From: JACCYX01 sp964610045
GTDB lineage: Bacteria; Chloroflexota; Chloroflexia; Thermomicrobiales; UBA6265
DNA: 64,000 bases
Direction: 5' to 3'
Assembly (NCBI GenBank): GCA_964610045.1
Contig: CAZSUN010000006.1
Span: 1 to 64,000 of the forward strand
Part shown: positions 49,207 through 57,268 of the stretch, piece by piece
Position numbering within the stretch: position 1 is the first letter of the stretch
Layout of the letters: each line of letters opens with the position of its first letter
Position numbers and translations under genes: made by a program
The notes under the pieces: model-generated
Told to the model about the DNA's origin: nothing
Seen by the model: the letters and a program-made list of their open reading frames with translations, nothing else
Databases searched by the model: none

Positions 49207-51480
49207 ATGGCCACAACGTACCAGGCGGTCGGACAACGAACTCGCAGGATCGACTCACCACCGAAGCTCACTGGAGCCGAGCAGTTCACAGCCGATCTGC
49301 AGATTCCAGGATTGCTGCGTGCCCGCATCGTTGGCAGCGACTACGCTCACGCCCGGATCCTCTCCGTCGATGCGTCGGCTGCTCTCGAGGTCCCGGGCGT
49401 CGTTGCCGTCCTCACCGCCGACGACCTGCCGGTCCGCATCGGTGATGATGGCAAACCGGTTGCGCAACTGCTCGCTGGCTCCGAAGCCCTTCACGTCGGC
49501 GCGCCCATCGCGCTGGTGCTCGCGGAAACCGATGCCGCCGCCGCCGATGCCGCCGAACTTGTCGCCGTCGAGTACGAAGCACTTCCGGTCGTATCCGACC
49601 TGCGGGATGCAATTCGCCCGGATGCACCGCATGTGAGCGAGGGCCGATCCGGCGCGATGGACGAAGAAGCGGCAATGCACAACGCCGATGCCGCCGCCGG
49701 TGGAGGCGATACGGAATCGCTCCCGCCCAACGTCTCGAACTCGATCAACTTCGAGCGGGGTGATGTCACCGAAGGCTTCGCGGCGGCCGACGAGATCGTC
49801 GAACTCGATTTCACCTCGCTGACGGTGCATCAGGGATATATCGAGCCGCAGGTTGCCCTGGCAATTCCGAGCCGATCCGGCAAGCTCACGGTCCACTCCA
49901 GTACCCAGGGAGCGTTCCACGGCCGGGGCAAGGTGTCGAACACGCTTGGCCTCTCTCCGGAGCAGGTGAACATCGTCCAGATGCCGGTAGGCGGCGGCTT
50001 TGGCGGGAAGTTCGTCCTTATCGAGCCTCTCGTCGCAGCAGCAGCACTGGCGGTCAACCGTCCCGTCCTGTTGCAGTACACCCGGAGCGACGATTTCCTC
50101 GCCGGGAATCCGGCGCCGGAATGCCAGATTCACGTCAAGCTCGGCGCGACCCGCGATGGCAGGCTCACCGCCCTGGAAGCGCACCTGTTGTTCGATTCCG
50201 GCTCCGCCTCCGGCTCGCCGCTCGGGATCGGCGCTATCCTTCTCGGTGGCAATTACAAGCTGCCCCACCTCAGGCTCACCGGGTTCGAGACCCAGACGCA
50301 CAAGCCAAGTGCGGGCGCATACCGGGCGCCGGGAGCTCAGCAAGCAGCCTTCGCCATCGAATCTGCCATTGACGAACTCGCCCGGAAGCTGGAACTCGAC
50401 CCGGTCGAGTTCCGGCTGAACAACTGTGCTGAAGAGGGTGATCTGCGGCCAACCGGCAGCCCCTGGCCGAGGATCGGAGGGCGCGAGGTGATCGAGGCCC
50501 TGCAGCAACACCCAAGGTGGCGGAACAGGGCGGAAGCGCGCGCACGCGGCAAGGGTGTCGGCGTCGCCCTCGGCAGTTGGCCGGGTGGTGTTGAGCCGGC
50601 GACAGCAGCTTGCCGCCTCGATTCCGACGGCAAGCTCACAGTCATGCTTGGGTCGGTCGATCTCAACGGTACCAACACCACTTTTGCCCAGATCGCCGCC
50701 GAGGAACTCGGCTCGTCGCTGGATGACGTACGGATCTCGACTGGTGACACGGACTCTGCCCCCTTCGCCGGTGGTACCGGTGGCTCGAAGATCACGTATA
50801 CGGTCGGACCGGCAGTCCGGAACGCCGTCAGCGACGCGGTTGAGCAAATCAAGAACATTGCCGCAAAGAAACTGGAGGCATCGGCCGACGACCTGGAAAT
50901 GCACGAGGGAACCGTCAGGGTCAAGGGCGTGCCGGGTTCGTCGATCACCCTCAAGGAGATCGCGGAACTCAGCATGTCGATGACAACCGGCAACCAGCCG
51001 GTCTATGGGCGCGGTGGTTCGGGAATCACCCAGAGTGCGCCGGCCTTCGCCGCGCACCTGGCCGAGGTCGAAGTCGACGAACTGACGGGTGAAGTCCACG
51101 TTACCGGCTATCTCGCCGTCCAGGATGTCGGATTCGCCCTCAACCCGGCATTGGTCGAGGGGCAGATTCACGGAGGCGTGGGTCAAGGCATCGGCTGGGC
51201 GCTGTACGAGGGCATCGGGTACGACGCCGACGGACAGCCGGACGCGTCGAGCCTGCTGGACTACGCGCTGCCGCGCAGCACGATGATCCCCAACATCGAT
51301 GTCGTCCTGGTCGAGGTCGCGTCTGAACTCGGGCCGTACGGCGCGAAGGGTGTCGGCGAACCACCGGCGATCCCCGGCGCAGCCGCGGTGGCCAACGCGG
51401 TCAGGGATGCGGTTGGCGCGCGGATGGTGAACCTGCCGATTCGTGCCCACGCGGTACTCGACGCGATAGCGGAAGCGTAG
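49207..51480 (+). CDS. Molybdenum hydroxylase large subunit (xanthine dehydrogenase/aldehyde oxidase family)
   Basis: The 757-residue protein is the molybdopterin-binding subunit of the xanthine oxidase family. It shows the N-terminal domain (RIDSPPKLTGAEQFTADLQIPGLLRARIVGSDYAHARI), the cofactor loops VGGGFGGKF (about 260-268) and GAYRAPGAQQAAFAIESAIDELA (about 368-390). The catalytic glutamate segment GAKGVGEPPAIPG (about 713-725) is near the end. The AYRAPG form differs from CoxL (AYRCSFR) and from common form II enzymes, so the substrate is unknown. The FAD and 2Fe-2S subunits that normally accompany it are absent nearby. GGAGG precedes the ATG. Confidence 0.88.
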   Translation: MATTYQAVGQRTRRIDSPPKLTGAEQFTADLQIPGLLRARIVGSDYAHARILSVDASAALEVPGVVAVLTADDLPVRIGDDGKPVAQLLAGSEALHVGAPIALVLAETDAAAADAAELVAVEYEALPVVSDLRDAIRPDAPHVSEGRSGAMDEEAAMHNADAAAGGGDTESLPPNVSNSINFERGDVTEGFAAADEIVELDFTSLTVHQGYIEPQVALAIPSRSGKLTVHSSTQGAFHGRGKVSNTLGLSPEQVNIVQMPVGGGFGGKFVLIEPLVAAAALAVNRPVLLQYTRSDDFLAGNPAPECQIHVKLGATRDGRLTALEAHLLFDSGSASGSPLGIGAILLGGNYKLPHLRLTGFETQTHKPSAGAYRAPGAQQAAFAIESAIDELARKLELDPVEFRLNNCAEEGDLRPTGSPWPRIGGREVIEALQQHPRWRNRAEARARGKGVGVALGSWPGGVEPATAACRLDSDGKLTVMLGSVDLNGTNTTFAQIAAEELGSSLDDVRISTGDTDSAPFAGGTGGSKITYTVGPAVRNAVSDAVEQIKNIAAKKLEASADDLEMHEGTVRVKGVPGSSITLKEIAELSMSMTTGNQPVYGRGGSGITQSAPAFAAHLAEVEVDELTGEVHVTGYLAVQDVGFALNPALVEGQIHGGVGQGIGWALYEGIGYDADGQPDASSLLDYALPRSTMIPNIDVVLVEVASELGPYGAKGVGEPPAIPGAAAVANAVRDAVGARMVNLPIRAHAVLDAIAEA

Positions 51481-51489
51481 GCGAGTTCG

Positions 51490-51512
51490 GCTGCCATCAT
51501 CCGGGTGGCAGC
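51490..51512 (+). terminator. Hairpin after the molybdenum hydroxylase gene
   Basis: GCTGCCA (51490-51496) and TGGCAGC (51506-51512) pair around nine bases, ten bases after the stop. No T-run follows; a weak terminator or 3' end structure. Confidence 0.45.
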
Positions 51513-51536
51513 CCACTCCCGTTCGGATACTCACGG

Positions 51537-53294
51537 ATGCTCCTGGAGCTTTCGATCTCGGATTTCGCGATCATCGATCGTACGACCCTCCGTTTTTCGG
51601 AGGGTCTGAACGTCTTGACCGGCGAAACGGGTTCTGGCAAATCCATCCTGCTCGATGCACTCGGCGCGGTGCTTGGGGCCAGGGTGAGTTCCGATCTGGT
51701 CCGAACGGGACGCCCGTCGGCGTCCATCGAAGCGGCTTTCTCGCTGGAAGACGATGAAATCGCGCGCGTTCAGGACATTTGCGACGAAGCCGGGATCGCA
51801 GATTTCGACCAGGGCACGCTGATCCTGACGCGGGACATTCTCGCCAGCGGCCGATCGACGGCGCGAGTCAACGGGAGACTGACGACTGCGGGAACGCTCA
51901 CCCAGCTTGGTTCACTTTTGGTCGACATTCACGGCCAGTCCGACCATCTGGCCATCCTTCGACCTGCCGAACAACTCAACCTGCTCGATCGGTATGCGGC
52001 CACCGTCGAGTTGCGCGCGGAGTTTGCCAGGACAGCACGAACCTGGCGGGACATTCGCCGGCAACGGACAGACCTGGCGACCAGCGAGCGTGAACGCTCG
52101 CAACGAGTGGATTTGCTGAGATTCCAGGTCGACGAAATCGAGGCAACGGCGCTGACGGAGGAGGAAGACGAGGCCCTGGTGCGGGAGCGAGAGATCCTTC
52201 GCAATGCCGATCGGCTGCGAACTGATGCCCAGGAAATCCATTCGTTGCTCGCAGGCCAGGATGTTGACGACACTGGCGTGGTGTCCGCTCTCCGTCGCGT
52301 AACGAACCTGATGGCCGACATGGCTGGCTTCGACAAGGGAATGGCGGCAGCACTCGAACGCGCGAATGAATTGCTGGTGTTGGCCGACGATCTGGCGCAT
52401 GAAGCGCGAGACTACGCGGAATCGACCGAATCGGACGAACTCCGGCTCCAGGAGGTCGATGACCGGATCGACGCCATCAATAGCCTCAAGCGGAAATACG
52501 GCGCCACCATTGGCGCGATCCAGGCATATGGCAGGGAGGCGATGGCGGAACTTTCCCGGCTCACATCTGGCGCCTTCGACGATGCAGTGCTGGAGGAAGA
52601 TGAGGAGCGCCACGCTCGCACCCTGGCCAGCGTGGGCTCCGATCTCTCAACCAGGCGCTCGGGGGCGGCAGTAGACCTGTCGCGCCGCATTGAGGAAGCC
52701 ATCGCGCACCTGAACATGGGTCGGACCCAGGTCGAGATATCGGTGAACCAGCGTGGCGATCCGTCCGGCATCCCATTCGGTCGGGATCGCGAAACCGTGA
52801 AGGTTGAGGAGACAGGACTCGATCAGGTCGAGTTCCTGATCGCCCCCAATGCCGGCGAGTCGTTGAAGCCTCTCGCGCGCGTCGCATCCGGGGGCGAAAC
52901 CGCTAGGCTCATGCTCGCCATCAAGTCGATTCTCTCCCAGGTTGACCTGACGCCAACACTGGTGTTCGACGAGATCGACGTGGGCGTCGGCGGACGATCG
53001 GGACAGGTCGTGGGTGAGAAGCTGCGGTCGATCGCCGAATCGCACCAGGTCATCGTGGTGACCCATCTGCCGCAGATTGCCGCGTTTGCCGAGACCCATC
53101 TCCGGATCGAAAAGGAAGACTTCGAGGGTCGTACCGTATCAACCGTCCGCGGTCTCGACATGGAGGAGCGGATTACGGAACTGGCTGCCATGCTCGACGG
53201 CACTCCAGTCTCCGACGCGTCGATCAGGAATGCCAGCGAGATGCTGGAACGATCTCGACGCAGCTGGGAAAGGGCGGCGCGGTCCGGCGCGTGA
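51537..53294 (+). CDS. recN: DNA repair protein RecN
   Basis: The 585-residue SMC-like ATPase acts in double-strand break repair. It has the Walker A GETGSGKSILLDALGAVLGA at about 29-48, a coiled middle (about 160-380), the QSDHLAIL segment, the ABC-type signature ARVASGGETARLMLAIKSIL and the Walker B LVFDEIDVGVGGRSGQVVG, followed by VIVVTHLPQIAAFAETH. Length is slightly above the usual 550-570. The stop codon lies inside an 8-bp hairpin. It is followed by ybaB. Confidence 0.95.
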   Translation: MLLELSISDFAIIDRTTLRFSEGLNVLTGETGSGKSILLDALGAVLGARVSSDLVRTGRPSASIEAAFSLEDDEIARVQDICDEAGIADFDQGTLILTRDILASGRSTARVNGRLTTAGTLTQLGSLLVDIHGQSDHLAILRPAEQLNLLDRYAATVELRAEFARTARTWRDIRRQRTDLATSERERSQRVDLLRFQVDEIEATALTEEEDEALVREREILRNADRLRTDAQEIHSLLAGQDVDDTGVVSALRRVTNLMADMAGFDKGMAAALERANELLVLADDLAHEARDYAESTESDELRLQEVDDRIDAINSLKRKYGATIGAIQAYGREAMAELSRLTSGAFDDAVLEEDEERHARTLASVGSDLSTRRSGAAVDLSRRIEEAIAHLNMGRTQVEISVNQRGDPSGIPFGRDRETVKVEETGLDQVEFLIAPNAGESLKPLARVASGGETARLMLAIKSILSQVDLTPTLVFDEIDVGVGGRSGQVVGEKLRSIAESHQVIVVTHLPQIAAFAETHLRIEKEDFEGRTVSTVRGLDMEERITELAAMLDGTPVSDASIRNASEMLERSRRSWERAARSGA

Positions 53295-53303
53295 ACCGGA
53301 CCG
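53280..53303 (+). terminator. Hairpin spanning the recN stop codon
   Basis: CGGTCCGG (53280-53287) and CCGGACCG (53296-53303) are perfect arms; the TGA stop at 53292-53294 lies in the loop. No T-run follows. Confidence 0.45.
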
Positions 53304-53372
53304 GACCGATCGACGGGCTATACTTCGGGGCGACGACAGCGTGGGCCTAACCGCGAGGAGAGCGGAGTACAA

Positions 53373-53678
53373 ATGCAGCAGCCAAGTATGAAGATGATGA
53401 ATCAGCTCCAGAATCGCATGATGAAGATCCAGCAGGAACTGGATGACACCATCGTCGAAGGAACGTCCGGTGGTGGCGTGGTGAAGGCCGAAGTCACCGG
53501 TCAGCGAGCGTTCAAGTCGATTAAGATCGACCCCTCGGCCGTGGACCCTGACGATGTGGAAATGCTGGAAGACCTGATCGTGGCCGCCGTGCAGGACGCG
53601 ATGGAGAAAGCCCAGGCGCTGGCTGAGGACCGGATGAGTGCCCTCACCGGTGGTATCAAGATTCCGGGTCTGACCTAG
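53373..53678 (+). CDS. ybaB: YbaB/EbfC nucleoid-associated protein
   Basis: The 101-residue protein is a YbaB/EbfC family DNA-binding protein: MNQLQNRMMKIQQELDDTIVEGTSGGGVVKAEVTGQRAFKSIKIDPSAV, then a C-terminal helix ending IKIPGLT. It binds DNA as a dimer with pincer-like arms. The usual neighbours dnaX and recR are absent here; recN upstream and DUF951 downstream are its neighbours. GAGGAG lies upstream, and a TATACT at 53319-53324 could be the -10 box of its own promoter. Confidence 0.93.
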   Translation: MQQPSMKMMNQLQNRMMKIQQELDDTIVEGTSGGGVVKAEVTGQRAFKSIKIDPSAVDPDDVEMLEDLIVAAVQDAMEKAQALAEDRMSALTGGIKIPGLT

Positions 53679-53753
53679 GAGCCATGACCTGGCAGGCGCC
53701 CTGCGGTCGAGTGTCGACGGGCAACGCATCGGTGGTTGAGGTGAGGTGCCGGA

Positions 53754-53996
53754 TTGGTGCTCAAGGAACCGGTCCCGTTCCATATCGATGATGTCGTCCA
53801 GCTGCGAAAGCCGCACCCGTGTGGTTCGGTGTTGTGGGATGTCGTCCGGGTCGGGGGGGATATCGGGTTGAAGTGCCAGGGCTGCGGTCGCCGGGTCCTG
53901 TTGCCCCGGCGTACCCTCGAGCGCCGCCTGAAGCGTTTCGTTTCCCGCGGCCCCAACGCTTGCGTTGCCGACGAGCCGGCGGCAACGCAAGCGTGA
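53754..53996 (+). CDS. DUF951 protein
   Basis: The 80-residue protein matches the DUF951 family closely: VPFHIDDVVQLRKPHPCGSVLWDVVRVGGDIGLKCQGCGRRVLLPRRTLERRLKRFV. The three cysteines in PCGS and KCQGCGR suggest a small metal-binding domain with an HPCG loop; nucleic-acid binding is a guess. The start is a TTG (53754) or the adjacent GTG, with AGG upstream. The C-terminal 14 residues are encoded by a 15-bp hairpin and look added to the domain. Confidence 0.82.
   Translation: MVLKEPVPFHIDDVVQLRKPHPCGSVLWDVVRVGGDIGLKCQGCGRRVLLPRRTLERRLKRFVSRGPNACVADEPAATQA
53956..53994 (+). terminator. 15-bp hairpin at the 3' end of the DUF951 gene
   Basis: ACGCTTGCGTTGCCG (53956-53970) and its exact complement at 53980-53994 surround nine bases. 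It encodes the last residues of DUF951 and ends at the stop codon, 35 bases before the MFS start. No T-run; termination or processing is inferred. Confidence 0.55.
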
Positions 53997-54028
53997 GCGC
54001 AACAGTTGCGCGAGCGCCTGAAGATTCC

Positions 54029-55405
54029 ATGGGCGCGGTTCTGCGGAACAGCGCGTTCCTGCGATTGTGGTTGGTCCAGGCCGTCACCCAAATTTGCCAG
54101 AACATGATCAACTTCGCCCTCCTGCTGCGCGTGCGGCAGGTGGTCGAGATTCATGATCTGCCACAGGCCAACACGGCGATCAGCCTCGTCATCCTGGCGT
54201 TTTCGCTGCCGGCGGTGATCTTCGGGCCACTTGCCGGGGTCATTGCCGACCGCAGCAACAAGCGCGTCCTGATGGCGCTTCTCAATATCGCGAGAGCCGG
54301 ATCGGTCACGCTGTTCCTGGTGATCCAACCCGACTGGCAGGTGGAGACGATCCTCGCTGCGTATTACGTGGTGACGTTCATCTTTGGGATCGCCGGACAG
54401 TTCTTCGCGCCTACCCTTGGCGCGACCATTCCCATCCTCGTGCCTCGCTCGCAGTTGATGTCGGCCAATGCGCTCTTCAACCTCACCTCGACCGCAGCCC
54501 AGCTCATTGGGTTTGCGGCGGTAGGCCCCCTGCTGGTCAAGGCAGTCGGGATCGACTCCCTGTTTGTCGGAACGATCGTGGTCTACCTCGTCTGCGCCGC
54601 AGTGGTCATGACCCTGCCGGAAACGCCAGTCGCGGCAGTGGCGGCGCGGGTACCAGGTGTTTCACCAACCCGCCGACTCTGGGAAGACATGAAGGAGGGG
54701 TTGGTCTACATCCTCCAGGATCCGGTGCTGATGCGGGCGATCGGCTATCTCACGCTGGCCTCGACCACCTTCCTGTTGGTGGCGACGCTCGGTCCCGACT
54801 TCGTTACCTCGGTCGTGGGGCTCGACAAGGAGGACATCGGCTACATTGTGGCGCCGGCCGGTGCCGGCATCCTGGTCGGCGTCCTCATCGTTCCGCGGGT
54901 GGTTCGCAAGATCGGCCGCGATTGGCTGATCGACCTTTCATTGGCATTCGCCGGCCTGATGATGGTGCTGATGGCGCTGACGAGAACCATCCTGGACCTG
55001 ATGACGCCGGCAGGCAACGCCAACGTCTGGCTCGTCACCGCTCTGACCGGGACGTTTGCCTTCTTCCTTGGGCTCTGCAACGCGTTCATACTCGTTCCGT
55101 CGCAGACCATGCTGCAGGAACGATCGAACGAGTTCGTGCGCGCACGCGTCTATGCGACGTTTTTCACCATCTCGAACACCGTGGCCTTCATTCCGATCTT
55201 TTTCGCCGCCGCCGCCGCCGATCTCTTTGGGGTTGTGCGGGTTCTCCTGGTGGTCGCGGCGATGGTGGCGGGGCTCGGCGTCGCTGGCCTGATCCACCGC
55301 CGCTCGTCGGTGCTCGCTCGGTGGGAACGGGTGCAGGTCAGGCGACGCGACGGACCGGAATGCCTGCCACCGTTGCACTCGAACTCACGCACGTCCTCCC
55401 AATAG
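54029..55405 (+). CDS. MFS transporter
   Basis: The 458-residue protein has about twelve membrane segments and an MFS motif A-like loop (GPLAGVIADRSNKRVLM) between helices 2 and 3. The arrangement, with MRAIGYLTLASTTFLLVATLGPDFVT after the central loop and LVPSQTMLQERSNEFVRARVYATF, resembles the enterobactin-exporter/MFS_3 drug-efflux branch. Substrate unknown. Start at ATG 54029 is likely, although a GTG at 53993 is in frame; neither has a strong ribosome-binding site. Its 3' end overlaps the convergent pyrB by 21 bases. Confidence 0.85.
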   Translation: MGAVLRNSAFLRLWLVQAVTQICQNMINFALLLRVRQVVEIHDLPQANTAISLVILAFSLPAVIFGPLAGVIADRSNKRVLMALLNIARAGSVTLFLVIQPDWQVETILAAYYVVTFIFGIAGQFFAPTLGATIPILVPRSQLMSANALFNLTSTAAQLIGFAAVGPLLVKAVGIDSLFVGTIVVYLVCAAVVMTLPETPVAAVAARVPGVSPTRRLWEDMKEGLVYILQDPVLMRAIGYLTLASTTFLLVATLGPDFVTSVVGLDKEDIGYIVAPAGAGILVGVLIVPRVVRKIGRDWLIDLSLAFAGLMMVLMALTRTILDLMTPAGNANVWLVTALTGTFAFFLGLCNAFILVPSQTMLQERSNEFVRARVYATFFTISNTVAFIPIFFAAAAADLFGVVRVLLVVAAMVAGLGVAGLIHRRSSVLARWERVQVRRRDGPECLPPLHSNSRTSSQ

Positions 55406-56299
55406 CTGGCTGAGGAGCGCCATCCGGATGAACACCCCGTTTCGTGCCTGCCGGAAGTAGGCAGCCCGTGGATCGCTGTCAACCTCTGAGGCGATTTCGT
55501 CGACGCGCGGAAGCGGGTGCATCACGATCGACGACGACCCAAGATGGGACATCACCCCCTCGTTGATGACATAGATGCCTTGCGCCGCTTGGTACTCGTC
55601 CGGGGTCGCGAAACGTTCGCGCTGGATGCGCGTCTGGTACACGACATCCGCCACCGCGACGGCTCGCTCCAGGCTCGGCTCATCACGGAAACGAACGCCT
55701 GACTCGCGGAGAGCATCCCGCACATCGTCGCCCATCGGCACCGCATCCGGTGAGACGAAGAGCAGTTCGACGCCACGCGTCTGGCGAAACAGCAGGGCGA
55801 GTGAGCGAGCCGCCCGCCCAAACCGCAAGTCCCCAACCAATGCCACCGTGAGATCGTCGATCGTGCCCAGCTCATCCCGGATGGTGTAGAAGTCGAGCAG
55901 GGCCTGGGTTGGATGTTCTCCAGGGCCGTCGCCACCGTTGATGATTGGCACTGGGGAGACGTTGGCCGCCCGGGCGGCGGCGCCCTGCTCGTGGTGCCGG
56001 ATGACGATACCGTCGGCATAGCCCGCCACGATGCGCACGGTGTCTTCCACAGTCTCGCCCTTTATCGCCGACGAGAACTCGCGCGCATTTTCGGTCGACA
56101 CGATCTGACCGCCAAGCCGGAGCATGGCCGACTCGAAACTCAGGCGAGTACGCGTGGAGGGCTCGTAAAACAGCGTTGCCAGGATCTTGTCGCGGAGAAT
56201 CCCTTCGCTGGCACGAACCGACTTCATGCGGTCGGCCAGGTCGAACAACTCCGTGATCCAGTCACGTTCGAATTGCCTCACCGCCACGATATGCTGCAT
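55385..56299 (-). CDS. pyrB: Aspartate carbamoyltransferase catalytic chain
   Basis: The 304-residue enzyme makes carbamoyl aspartate in pyrimidine synthesis. It has the carbamoyl phosphate loop FYEPSTRTRLSFESAMLRLGG, the flexible lysine segment SAIKGETVEDTVRIVAGYADGIVIRHHEQGAA, HPTQALLDFYTIRDELG, the aspartate-binding YQTRIQRERF and HPLPRVDEI. Length is typical. It stands alone, without pyrC, pyrI or a PyrR leader, and is divergent from the MBL-fold gene. Confidence 0.96.
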   Translation of the reverse strand: MQHIVAVRQFERDWITELFDLADRMKSVRASEGILRDKILATLFYEPSTRTRLSFESAMLRLGGQIVSTENAREFSSAIKGETVEDTVRIVAGYADGIVIRHHEQGAAARAANVSPVPIINGGDGPGEHPTQALLDFYTIRDELGTIDDLTVALVGDLRFGRAARSLALLFRQTRGVELLFVSPDAVPMGDDVRDALRESGVRFRDEPSLERAVAVADVVYQTRIQRERFATPDEYQAAQGIYVINEGVMSHLGSSSIVMHPLPRVDEIASEVDSDPRAAYFRQARNGVFIRMALLSQLLGGRA

Positions 56300-56377
56300 C
56301 TGCTGGACCCTTCTGTCAGGCGAACGTACACTCTGCTCGAAGTATATGGCCAGATCAACGGGAGAGAGATAACCCGC

Positions 56378-57268
56378 ATGTATGTGTCACTTGGCGATCG
56401 TGCCGGGTATGTTCCCGGCGGCACCAACATCGGCGTGATCCGGCATGACGACCGGCAGGTAACGTTGATCGACACCGGGCTCAACGACACGACAGCCCGC
56501 AAGGTCCTGCGCGCCGTGCGCGATGAGCTGAATGCCGAGGTCGTCGCCGTCATCAATACGCACGGGCATGCCGACCACTTCGGCGCCAACGCCTTCGTCC
56601 ACAAGCGCACAGGGTGTGTGTTCCTGGCTCCAGCCATCGAGGCGACAGTGATCGGCAATCCGATCCTGCAACCAGCCTTGCTGTATGGAGGCGCCGATCC
56701 GGCAGACGCGCTGCGAAACCGGTTCCTGCTGGCGGAAGCTGGACCTACGCCCAACGTGCTTGAACCGGGGCGTCAGGCGTGGTTCGGGATCGAGATGGAC
56801 GTCATTCCGTTGGGCGGGCACTCACCCAACCAGGTCGGGATCATGGTCGACGGCGCGTTCTTCTGCGCCGATGTCGTGTTTCCTTCTGCCGCGATCGAGA
56901 AGTACCGGATCCCCTACCTGTACGGTCTCACGGCTCACCTTGAATCTCTCGATTGCGCGGCCCGGACGGAAGCGCGCCATGTGATCCCGGGTCACGGTCC
57001 GTTGCTGGAAGACATCGCCGAATCGGTCGCATTGAACCGTACCGCGATCGACGTCGCCATTGCCGCAATCCTGGAGGTATTGGGCGAACCCCTCACATCC
57101 GACGATGTCTGCGCGCGCGTCTTCAGGTTGCTTGACGTCCCGGTCACCGATGCCCAGAGCTACTACCTGCTGCGACCGACCATCAGCGCCTACCTCGCAC
57201 ATCTGGAGCGGGAAAACCTGGTGGCAATCGACGTGATCGACCACGAGGTACGCTGGCTACGCACCTGA
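56378..57268 (+). CDS. MBL-fold metallohydrolase
   Basis: The 296-residue protein has the metallo-beta-lactamase fold with the metal-binding NTHGHADHFGANAF, GGHSPNQVGI, CADVVFP and VIPGHGP. A C-terminal helical region (about 215-296) with TSDDVCARVFRLLDVPVTDAQSYYLLRPTISAYLAHLERENLV resembles a winged-helix substrate domain of the LACTB2-like branch. Substrate unknown; thioester or nucleic-acid hydrolysis are options. GGAGAGAG precedes ATG 56378. It ends overlapping the convergent FAD oxidoreductase by 12 bases. Confidence 0.82.
   Translation: MYVSLGDRAGYVPGGTNIGVIRHDDRQVTLIDTGLNDTTARKVLRAVRDELNAEVVAVINTHGHADHFGANAFVHKRTGCVFLAPAIEATVIGNPILQPALLYGGADPADALRNRFLLAEAGPTPNVLEPGRQAWFGIEMDVIPLGGHSPNQVGIMVDGAFFCADVVFPSAAIEKYRIPYLYGLTAHLESLDCAARTEARHVIPGHGPLLEDIAESVALNRTAIDVAIAAILEVLGEPLTSDDVCARVFRLLDVPVTDAQSYYLLRPTISAYLAHLERENLVAIDVIDHEVRWLRT

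Noticed and set aside
49255..51534. Long open frame (759 codons) antisense to the molybdenum hydroxylase gene
   Set aside because: High-GC genes often keep the antisense frame open because of third-position bias. The translation has no recognisable domain and no ribosome-binding site, and the sense frame has full family motifs.
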